Origin: JAVBKX01 sp031553835
GTDB taxonomy: Bacteria > Bacteroidota > Bacteroidia > Bacteroidales > Azobacteroidaceae
Reading direction: 5' to 3'
NCBI GenBank assembly: GCA_031553835.1
Contig: JAVBKX010000041.1
Coordinates: forward strand, 94,954 to 158,953
DNA: 64,000 nt
The position numbers and the translations under genes were made by a program. Under the pieces are notes generated by a model. It was given only the letters and a program-made list of their open reading frames with translations. It was not told the DNA's origin and ran no database searches. Every line of letters starts with the position of its first letter. The stretch's first letter is position 1. Below, one piece after another: positions 1 to 8,180 of this stretch.

Positions 1-1
1 T

Positions 2-2944
2 GCCATTAAAGGAACCAGTACCGGCACAACAAGCGATATAGATGGAGGATTTACGATAAGCGCAGATCCGAAAGCTGTATTGGTATTTACTTACACAGGG
101 TATAAAGAACAACAGATTACTGTAAACGGACAACATGATTTGGCGGTCACTCTTATGGAAGACAATAAGTTGCTGGATGAAATTGTAGTCGTCGGATACG
201 GTACCCAGCGCAAAATAGACATTACCGGTTCCGTAGCCTCTGTCGGCCGGGAAGAGATAACTTCGACCTCTACTTCAAACATGGCCAATGCTCTCCAGGG
301 ACGGGTACCGGGCTTAAATATCAAGCAAGATAGCGGAGAACCCGGAGATTATGCCAACAATATTAAAATCAGGGGATTTGGCGATGCACTGGTGATTGTT
401 GACGGTATTCCCCGCAGTGATTTTAACCGCATTGATCCGAATGAGATCGAATCCGTATCTGTTCTTAAGGATGCTTCTGCTGCTGTCTATGGCGTAAGGG
501 CTGCAAACGGGGTGATTTTAGTAACTACCCGCAGGGGAAGCTCCAAACAAACCGAGATCACCTTCAATACTTCTTATGGATTCCAACAAATAACAAGATA
601 TCCGGAAGCATGCGATGCTTACCAGTATATGGACCTTTACAATGAAGCTTCCGCTAACAGAGGAGATCAATCCGCAACATACAGCCCTGAACTGATTGCT
701 TCGGGTTCTCCTTATGCTAATATCAATTGGTATGATGAAGTGGTACGCAACAGCGTTCCTCAATATCAGGCAAACCTGACAGTAACAGGAGGTTCTGACA
801 AGGTGCAGTATTTCAATAGTATCGGTTATTATAATGAAGAAGGCTTATGGAAATCCAATTCATTGGATTATAAACGCTTTAATTTAAGGTCGAATGTAAC
901 AGCTAAAGTCACCGATAATCTTACTTCCGAATTTAATATCGGGGGTTATTTAGACGAAAAGGATAGCCCGGCTTACGACACTCCCGATATATTCAAAGCT
1001 ATTGGGGCAGGAGTTCCTATATGGGAAATATATGCAAACGGAGATCCCGATTATCTTGGTAAACTACAGAATGATGATGAAAATCCCTTAGTTAAAAGTT
1101 CTACGGAATACGGAGGCTTTCGTTATCGTAAAACGCTGCAATTGCAACTTTCCGCTTCATTAAAATGGGATATTCCTTTTCTGAACGGATTGTCTGCTAA
1201 AGCGCTCCTCGCATACGACCCCAGATTCAGTAACAGCAAATTATTAAAGAAACAATTCTCTACCTACATATATGATCAATATACTCAGAAGATCGGAAAT
1301 GGTACCACATCTGCTATGTCGAATATAAGCGAATGGAGGGATGAAAGCGCAACTACTACTACTCAAACATCACTTAATTATATTACAAAAATAAAAGAAA
1401 AACACAATGTCAACGCTTTGTTGCTGTTCGAAACCCGTTATTGGGAAAGCAGCGGATTGAGTGGAGGCCGTAATACCCTGATGGATATGGTGGAACAGAT
1501 TTATGGAGGGTTGGTAGATAATGCACGTACCATCGACGGAACCGCCGACCGAAATTCCAATGCCGGATTAGTTGGCCGTTTAGATTATGATTTTATGTCT
1601 AAATATTTAGTCCAAGCCAGTTTCCGTTACGATGGTTCTTCTAAATTTCGTAACAAAAAATGGGGATTTTTTCCTTCTCTTTCTTTAGGCTGGAGAATAT
1701 CGGAAGAATCTTTTATCAAAAATAACCTGCATTTTGTTGAGAATCTAAAAATTCGGGGATCTATCGGAAAAATGGGGGATGACAATACCAATCCATATTT
1801 ATGGCTGATGGCTTTCGATTATCCGGGAGGAGACCGCTATGTATTGGGTGACGGAGGTTTAATTCCAGGAGTCGGAATTCCTCAAATTCCGAATGAAAAT
1901 GCAACATGGTTTACTGCAACGACCAAAAATATCGGATTTGAAATGAACTTGTGGAATAGCAAATTAACGGCTGAATTTGACTATTTCCGCAGGGACCGCG
2001 ACGGATTACTGGCCAACAGGGTTGCGACTATTCCCGGGACTTTTGGCTCTACATTCGCTCTGGAAAATATGAATTCGGATATGCAACGGGGATTCGAAAT
2101 TGTATTAGGTCATAATAATCGTATCCAGGAGTTCTCATTCGGCGTACAGGCCAACCTGACTTACACATTGGCTACCGATAAATTCATAGAGCGCACTCCT
2201 TCAGGAAATTCTTACGACAACTGGCGCAATAACCATACCGACCGTAACAAAGACATCCTCTGGATGTATAATGCAATCGGCCAATATGGAAGCATGGAAG
2301 ACATTTACAAATACGCCGCTTTAGGTGGCGTATATTACCGCGAATCCAACTATTTACCCGGCGACATCATTTATCAGGATTATAATGAAGACGGAATGAT
2401 CGACGACTGGGATTTACAACCCTTGAAACGCCGGGATATCCCTTTAATGAACTATGGTCTGACACTGAATATGAACTGGAAAGGTTTCGATTTAAGTATG
2501 CTGTTCCAGGGAGCAGCAATGTTCGATGCGAAAATAACTGCTTCTCCATTGCAATGGGGAGGAAATGCATGGGAAATGTTTACCGATCGCTGGCACAAAG
2601 TGGATGCAGAAGGTAATTTTGATCCTTTTGATCCCGATGATCGGTGGGTGGCCGGAAAATACCCCAACACGCGTTTCACTGATCCTCAAAACTACGGGAC
2701 AAACTCTACCTTCTGGTACAAAAACTGTAATTATATACGTCTGAAAAATATGGAAATCGGTTATACACTCCCTCATCACCTCACCTCGCATTGGGGTATA
2801 AATAAGTTGAGAATTTACGCCAACGGATTCAATTTGCTGACTATCCAGGGAAAAGATATGGATTATTTGGATCCGGAAACAACAGAATTAGGACGTTATC
2901 CGATTATGAGGAATTTCAATTTCGGGGCAAATATTACTTTCTGA
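2..2944 (+). CDS. SusC/RagA-family TonB-linked outer-membrane transporter (5' truncated)
   Basis: This is the TonB-dependent outer-membrane channel of PUL 1, which pairs with the SusD lipoprotein encoded next to import oligosaccharides. The open frame runs back to the first base of the window, so the signal peptide and the beginning of the carboxypeptidase-regulatory-like domain lie upstream; the TTG at 80 is internal. Visible in order are the end of that domain (about residues 1-45 of the 980 present), the hallmark VVVGYGTQRK just before the plug, plug blocks VDGIPR and LKDASAAVYGVRAANGVI, and a long beta-barrel ending in the terminal Phe of NITF, as expected for BAM-inserted barrels. It is 25 bp upstream of susD. 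Family certain, glycan unknown. Confidence 0.96.
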   Translation, partial: AIKGTSTGTTSDIDGGFTISADPKAVLVFTYTGYKEQQITVNGQHDLAVTLMEDNKLLDEIVVVGYGTQRKIDITGSVASVGREEITSTSTSNMANALQGRVPGLNIKQDSGEPGDYANNIKIRGFGDALVIVDGIPRSDFNRIDPNEIESVSVLKDASAAVYGVRAANGVILVTTRRGSSKQTEITFNTSYGFQQITRYPEACDAYQYMDLYNEASANRGDQSATYSPELIASGSPYANINWYDEVVRNSVPQYQANLTVTGGSDKVQYFNSIGYYNEEGLWKSNSLDYKRFNLRSNVTAKVTDNLTSEFNIGGYLDEKDSPAYDTPDIFKAIGAGVPIWEIYANGDPDYLGKLQNDDENPLVKSSTEYGGFRYRKTLQLQLSASLKWDIPFLNGLSAKALLAYDPRFSNSKLLKKQFSTYIYDQYTQKIGNGTTSAMSNISEWRDESATTTTQTSLNYITKIKEKHNVNALLLFETRYWESSGLSGGRNTLMDMVEQIYGGLVDNARTIDGTADRNSNAGLVGRLDYDFMSKYLVQASFRYDGSSKFRNKKWGFFPSLSLGWRISEESFIKNNLHFVENLKIRGSIGKMGDDNTNPYLWLMAFDYPGGDRYVLGDGGLIPGVGIPQIPNENATWFTATTKNIGFEMNLWNSKLTAEFDYFRRDRDGLLANRVATIPGTFGSTFALENMNSDMQRGFEIVLGHNNRIQEFSFGVQANLTYTLATDKFIERTPSGNSYDNWRNNHTDRNKDILWMYNAIGQYGSMEDIYKYAALGGVYYRESNYLPGDIIYQDYNEDGMIDDWDLQPLKRRDIPLMNYGLTLNMNWKGFDLSMLFQGAAMFDAKITASPLQWGGNAWEMFTDRWHKVDAEGNFDPFDPDDRWVAGKYPNTRFTDPQNYGTNSTFWYKNCNYIRLKNMEIGYTLPHHLTSHWGINKLRIYANGFNLLTIQGKDMDYLDPETTELGRYPIMRNFNFGANITF

Positions 2945-2969
2945 TTAGTAAAAAAGAACTACATAAAAT

Positions 2970-4850
2970 ATGAAAACAAATAATTTAATATATACAATCC
3001 TGTTGCTATTATGCGGTTTAGCCATCAGTTCATGCGATGATTTCCTGGACCAGCCGCCATTGAATAAAATAACAGGGGAACAGGTTTTTAATACAGAAGC
3101 AGGTATAGAAGCTTATATGGTTGTGCTCTATAACCGTTTGCCCATCGAAGATTTCAATTATGGAAGCGAATCCGGATTTAACAACTGGGTAGGCGGATCT
3201 TTTCAACCGGCATTGAGTTGTGATGAAGCGATACATTGCGAGTGGCCTCATGAAATGTTTGGTCCCACAGGTAATGGGATGTGGAACCAGTGGTGGGCTT
3301 ATGACAACATACGTAATGTCAACACATTAATTAAAGAACTTGAAGTTTCCACTCTTTTCAATGAAAAACGTAAGAACGAATTGTTGGCAGAAGCACATGC
3401 AATCCGGGCATGGTATTATTTTGGACATGCCAAACGATACGGAGGTGTGCCTATCATCAAGGAACCTCAGGATTATGACCCTGTTGATCCTGAAAAACTG
3501 CGTGTACCCCGTAGTACGGAAGAAGAAACCTATAATTTCATTCTCGAAGATATTGATTTTGCGATCAACAATTTACCACTGACTCGCAATCCTCGTGAAA
3601 AATACCGGATGAATAAGTTCAGCGCCGCTGCTTTAAAATGCAGGGCAATGTTGTATGCCGCTTCCATAGCCAATTATGGGACATACGACAAAAATGGCCT
3701 GGTAGGATTTGATGATAAGAATAAAGCTAAACTTTATTATACTGAAGCAGCTAAAGCGGCCAAAATAGTCATTGATGGAGGACATTACAGTTTGTACCGT
3801 GGAAATAGCGATAAAGCAAAAAATTACCAGGAAATGTTCTGGATAAAAGGAGAATGCCCCGAAGTAATTTTTGTAAAGAATTACCAATTTCCCAGCAAAA
3901 CGCACAACTGGGATTTATGGCAATCGCCCTGGGGATACAGGCTTCCCGAAGGATACGGTTCACGCTTAAGCCCTACTCTCAACCTTGTGGAAAGTTATAA
4001 AATGACGAATGGTAGTTCAGGTGTATTACCTACGAATTCCCAGGGATGGGTGGTTGGTAGCGACAATAAAATATTAGAAGTGGATGATCGTACCGATTTA
4101 TTCAAAGGCAGAGATGCGCGGTTGAATGCCACGATTATGGTGCCGGGTGCCAAATGGACCAATGCCAAAGGAAGCATCAGCGGAATTATTGATGTTCAAC
4201 GCGGAGTGGTTGAAAAAACAAGCCAGACTGTCCGGGTAATCAAAGAAGGAGGCGCTTTCACCGATCAGATCACTTACAACGACACAACGCTGTATGTGAT
4301 CGGAAAACAAGGAATCGGAGGCACACTTGAATCTACTATAACCGGATTTTATATCAAGAAATTTTTATATGAAGGAAATTCTCCACAGGATCCTAAGCAC
4401 AGCACACAAGACCAGTCCTGGTTCGAATTCAGATATGCCGAAGTGCTTTTAAACTTTGCGGAAGCTGCTATCGAATTAGCACAAAATTTCGGAGATAATA
4501 CCTATAAAAATGAGGCCTTGATTCACTTTAATGATGTAAGGGACAGGGCGGGTGTAGATCCTGCAACTTCGTTAACAATCAATCTCATACGGGAAGAAAT
4601 GCAGGTCGAATTTATGTATGAAAATCGTCGCTTCTGGGATTTGAAACGATGGAGACAATCCGAAAATGTAATGAAAAATGTAAAAATGAAAGGGCTGTAT
4701 CCTTATTACGTGGCAAATACGAAGAAATGGATTTTCAAAAAATTGGAAGTAGGTGATCCTCATGATTTCAAAACTTATATGTATTATATACGAATCAATG
4801 ATGAACAGATAAACCGGAATCCTCAGATTATACAAAATCCCGGTTATTAA
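2970..4850 (+). CDS. SusD/RagB-family glycan-binding lipoprotein
   Basis: Cell-surface lipoprotein that caps the preceding SusC channel and captures oligosaccharides. The 626-residue product starts with a type II signal peptide; Cys22 in LAISSC is the lipidation site, and the acidic DD right after it fits surface export of Bacteroidota lipoproteins. SusD hallmarks are visible: an N-terminal DFLDQPPLNKITGEQVF segment, the helical TPR-like block with EAHAIRAWYYFGHAKRYGGVP, and the C-terminal block with FAEAAIELA, LIREEMQVEFMYENRRFWDLKRW. The start is fixed by the signal peptide. Ligand unknown. Confidence 0.96.
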   Translation: MKTNNLIYTILLLLCGLAISSCDDFLDQPPLNKITGEQVFNTEAGIEAYMVVLYNRLPIEDFNYGSESGFNNWVGGSFQPALSCDEAIHCEWPHEMFGPTGNGMWNQWWAYDNIRNVNTLIKELEVSTLFNEKRKNELLAEAHAIRAWYYFGHAKRYGGVPIIKEPQDYDPVDPEKLRVPRSTEEETYNFILEDIDFAINNLPLTRNPREKYRMNKFSAAALKCRAMLYAASIANYGTYDKNGLVGFDDKNKAKLYYTEAAKAAKIVIDGGHYSLYRGNSDKAKNYQEMFWIKGECPEVIFVKNYQFPSKTHNWDLWQSPWGYRLPEGYGSRLSPTLNLVESYKMTNGSSGVLPTNSQGWVVGSDNKILEVDDRTDLFKGRDARLNATIMVPGAKWTNAKGSISGIIDVQRGVVEKTSQTVRVIKEGGAFTDQITYNDTTLYVIGKQGIGGTLESTITGFYIKKFLYEGNSPQDPKHSTQDQSWFEFRYAEVLLNFAEAAIELAQNFGDNTYKNEALIHFNDVRDRAGVDPATSLTINLIREEMQVEFMYENRRFWDLKRWRQSENVMKNVKMKGLYPYYVANTKKWIFKKLEVGDPHDFKTYMYYIRINDEQINRNPQIIQNPGY

Positions 4851-4873
4851 TCAAATTATAAAAAATAAAGGAT

Positions 4874-5608
4874 ATGAAACGAAATATTTTAATACTATTC
4901 ATTGTTCCATTCATATTGACTTCGTGTTTTGAGGTGGACAATTATGACACTCCCAATGCAGGTATTTACGGAACATTAATCGACAGCGAACAGGGAACTC
5001 CGGTATATACCGAACAGCCCGATGGTTGCAGGATCGTAATGTATGATTTGTCATACGCAAACCCTACACCATTGAGGTTCTGGGCAAAAGCAGACGGAAC
5101 TTTTCGCAATGTAGCTTTATTCAACGGCGATTACAACGTAACTCCGACGGAAGGAAATTTTTTTCCGGTTCAAGCGGAGTTGGTTAAGCTCAAAGGGGTG
5201 ACTAAACATGATTTTACTGTTACACCTTTCCTGCGATTAACAATTGTCGATATTGTAAAAGGAGCGGAAGGAAGCGCTGAAGTTACCGTGAAGTATCAGG
5301 TAAAACGCTCCACTCCGCCAGAAGGTATCGTGCTGGAACAAAAAACAATCGCAGAATTATGGGTATTATGTAATACAAATCCTGTAATTTCATTTAGCAA
5401 CAGAGGTTATAAAGAGAATATCAGTTACAAGAAAGAAATTAGTCGTTCATCAGATAATACTATTGAGCAAACTGTTTATGAGAGCCAGATACCCAATCTC
5501 GTAAGCGGACAAAAATATTACATGAGACTGGCCGCTCGTTCGAGTACAGCATCCAATACATTGAAGAGAATGAACTATACCGAAACGGTAGAATTTACTG
5601 CACCCTGA
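4874..5608 (+). CDS. DUF3823-type surface lipoprotein of the PUL
   Basis: A 244-residue lipoprotein: short hydrophobic leader and lipobox with Cys17 (ILTSC). The sequence after it (YDTPNAGIYGTLIDSE, then a beta-rich region) resembles the DUF3823 family, which is found almost only directly after SusD genes in PULs. The N-terminal part looks like a carboxypeptidase-regulatory/Ig-like beta-sandwich and a second beta domain follows. The probable role, inferred from context, is an accessory surface glycan-binding protein. It lies 23 bp after susD and 18 bp before the GH3 gene, so it is clearly within the operon. No catalytic motif was seen. Confidence 0.8.
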   Translation: MKRNILILFIVPFILTSCFEVDNYDTPNAGIYGTLIDSEQGTPVYTEQPDGCRIVMYDLSYANPTPLRFWAKADGTFRNVALFNGDYNVTPTEGNFFPVQAELVKLKGVTKHDFTVTPFLRLTIVDIVKGAEGSAEVTVKYQVKRSTPPEGIVLEQKTIAELWVLCNTNPVISFSNRGYKENISYKKEISRSSDNTIEQTVYESQIPNLVSGQKYYMRLAARSSTASNTLKRMNYTETVEFTAP

Positions 5609-5626
5609 TAAAAACGAATTTAAATA

Positions 5627-8176
5627 ATGAAGAAAATCATTCTAAGCATAATTATTTTATTAACTATAGACGGATTAGTAAAAGGACAAAACGAGAAATA
5701 CAAGGACATGAACACCTCTCAACACGAGCGTATCATGGATCTATTATCCCGACTCACAGTGGAAGAAAAAGTCTCTTTACTGAGAGCCACTTCTCCGGGT
5801 ATTCCCCGCTTGGATATCGACAAATACTACCATGGGAATGAAGCCTTGCATGGAGTGGTCCGCCCGGGTAATTTTACCGTATTCCCCCAAGCCATCGGAT
5901 TGGCAAGTATGTGGAATCCGGAATTGTTGTTCGAGATTTCGACAGCCATATCTGATGAAGCCCGCGGACGTTGGAATGAACTCAACCGGGGAAAAGATCA
6001 GCAGGGATTCTTCAGCGATCTGCTTACATTCTGGTCTCCTACAGTCAATATGGCAAGGGATCCCCGTTGGGGACGCACTCCTGAAACGTATGGCGAAGAT
6101 CCTTACCTTGCAGGCATATTGGGCGCCGCCTTTGTTAAAGGATTGCAGGGCGATCATCCCCGTTACTTGAAAATCATTTCGACTCCCAAGCATTTTGCAG
6201 CGAATAATGAAGAACATAACCGCTTTGAATGCGATGCTGTGATTTCGGAAAAAGATTTACGTGAATATTATTTCCCGGCATTCGAACGCTGTATCGTGGA
6301 GGGGAAAGCTCAGTCTATCATGACAGCCTACAATGCCATCAATGGAGTTCCGTGTACAGCTAATGACTGGCTGTTGAAAAAAGTGCTTCGTCATGACTGG
6401 GGTTTCAACGGATATGTCGTTTCGGATTGCGGCGGCCCCGAATTCATGGTTAGTCATCATAAATATATGAAGACCCCGGAAGTTGCCGCCACCTTAGCAT
6501 TGAAAGCCGGACTTGACCTTGAATGCGGGGATAATATTTATATTGATCCCCTACTCAGTGCTTATAAACAAAAAATGATAAGTGATGCGGATATTGATTC
6601 GGCTGCTTATCGGGTGTTGAGGGCGCGAATGAAACTCGGTTTGTTCGACGATCCGGGTAAGAATCCGTATAATACCATTTCTCCTTCAGTGGCAGGCTGT
6701 GAAAAGCATAAGCAATTGGCATTGACAGCTGCCCGCCAAAGTTTGGTTTTATTGAAAAATGACAAAAATTTTCTTCCGTTGAATGAAAACAAAATAAAAT
6801 CAATAGCTGTGGTAGGAATCAATGCAGGAAATTGTGAATTCGGCGATTACAGCGGAATCCCGGCAAATCATCCGGTATCCGTTCTCGAAGGAATACAAAA
6901 CCGGGTCGGAGATAAAATTAAAATCGTATATGCTCCCTGGAACTCTTCGACTTCCGGTTACGAATTAATATCCAGGCAATATTTTCCTCTGGGATTGAAG
7001 GCGGAATATTTTGATAATCAGGAATTGGAAGGAAGTCCCAAAACACGAACCGATGAAATTATCAATTTTGAACCGGCCAATCAGGCTCCCGATCCGTTCC
7101 TGCCGGCATCTCCATTGTCCATCCGGTGGACAGGAGAGTTAGTCCCTACAGTATCGGGACAATACACTTTCGGATTTGCAACTGACGATGGCTGCCGTTT
7201 ATTTCTTGACGGAAAAAAAGTAATCGATTCATGGCATAACAGAGGCATACAAACCGACAGTTTTTCAATTGAATTGAAGAAAGGAGAAAAATACAACCTG
7301 AGAGCTGAATATTTTGACACAGCAGGAGAAGCTGTTGCAAAATTGTATTGGCGAACTCCCGATGTGGACAAAAAAGACCTGATCGACTTATATGGAGAAG
7401 CCGGAAAAGCCATCCGGGAATGTGATGTAACGATTGCCGTTCTGGGTATCAACAAATCGATCGAACGTGAAGGACAAGACCGGGTTACTATCGAGTTACC
7501 CAAAGACCAGCAGGTTTTTATTGAAGAGGCATTCAAAACCAATCCGAAAACAGTCGTGGTCTTGGTTGCCGGAAGTTCCTTAGCAATCAATTGGATCAAC
7601 GAAAATGTTCCTGCCATCCTGAATGCCTGGTACCCGGGAGAACAAGGAGGAAACGCTGTAGCCGAAGCTCTGTTTGGTGATTATAATCCGGGCGGACGTC
7701 TTCCGTTGACCTATTATAACAGCCTGAGCGAAATCCCTGCTTTCGATGATTACAATATCAAACAAGGCCGTACTTATATGTATTTCGAAGGAAAACCACT
7801 GTATCCTTTCGGATATGGATTGAGTTATACGAAATTTTTATATAAAAATTTAACTATGGAGCAATCTGATTCCGATGTAAACATCCATTTTACCCTTCAA
7901 AATGCAGGCAAATATGATGGAGATGAAGTAGTACAGGTATATGTTAAATTTCCCGGCACAGGAGAAAAACAGGCTATCAAACAATTGAAAGGATTTAAAC
8001 GGACTTCTTTAGCCAAAGGGAAAAGCGAACAGATTTCGATAAACATTCCTAAAAAAGAACTTCGTTTATGGGACGAAAAACAGGGAAAATTCTACACTCC
8101 TTCCGGAAGTTATGTTTTCGAAGTAGGATCTTCCTCTGCAGATATACAGTTGAAACAAAATATGATTATTAAATAA
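5627..8176 (+). CDS. GH3 beta-glycosidase with PA14 insert
   Basis: Glycoside hydrolase family 3 enzyme of 849 residues with a Sec signal peptide, probably periplasmic. The N-terminal TIM barrel carries RDPRWGRTPETYGEDPYL, KHFAANNEEHNR and GYVVSDCGG, where Asp267 aligns with the catalytic nucleophile. The second alpha/beta domain is interrupted by a PA14 domain at about residues 457-575 (WTGELVPTVSGQYTF, DDGCRLFLDGK). IEREGQDR carries Glu615, the likely acid/base. A fibronectin-III-like domain closes the protein. GH3 enzymes release terminal glucose, xylose or arabinose; the architecture is typical of Bacteroidota beta-glucosidases and xylosidases, and the exact specificity cannot be read. 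Only 4 bp separate it from the next gene, suggesting translational coupling. Confidence 0.93.
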   Translation: MKKIILSIIILLTIDGLVKGQNEKYKDMNTSQHERIMDLLSRLTVEEKVSLLRATSPGIPRLDIDKYYHGNEALHGVVRPGNFTVFPQAIGLASMWNPELLFEISTAISDEARGRWNELNRGKDQQGFFSDLLTFWSPTVNMARDPRWGRTPETYGEDPYLAGILGAAFVKGLQGDHPRYLKIISTPKHFAANNEEHNRFECDAVISEKDLREYYFPAFERCIVEGKAQSIMTAYNAINGVPCTANDWLLKKVLRHDWGFNGYVVSDCGGPEFMVSHHKYMKTPEVAATLALKAGLDLECGDNIYIDPLLSAYKQKMISDADIDSAAYRVLRARMKLGLFDDPGKNPYNTISPSVAGCEKHKQLALTAARQSLVLLKNDKNFLPLNENKIKSIAVVGINAGNCEFGDYSGIPANHPVSVLEGIQNRVGDKIKIVYAPWNSSTSGYELISRQYFPLGLKAEYFDNQELEGSPKTRTDEIINFEPANQAPDPFLPASPLSIRWTGELVPTVSGQYTFGFATDDGCRLFLDGKKVIDSWHNRGIQTDSFSIELKKGEKYNLRAEYFDTAGEAVAKLYWRTPDVDKKDLIDLYGEAGKAIRECDVTIAVLGINKSIEREGQDRVTIELPKDQQVFIEEAFKTNPKTVVVLVAGSSLAINWINENVPAILNAWYPGEQGGNAVAEALFGDYNPGGRLPLTYYNSLSEIPAFDDYNIKQGRTYMYFEGKPLYPFGYGLSYTKFLYKNLTMEQSDSDVNIHFTLQNAGKYDGDEVVQVYVKFPGTGEKQAIKQLKGFKRTSLAKGKSEQISINIPKKELRLWDEKQGKFYTPSGSYVFEVGSSSADIQLKQNMIIK

Positions 8177-8180
8177 AAAT

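Noticed and set aside
5777..6217. Open frame opposite the GH3 gene
   Set aside because: It is antisense to the catalytic GH3 barrel and has no independent support.
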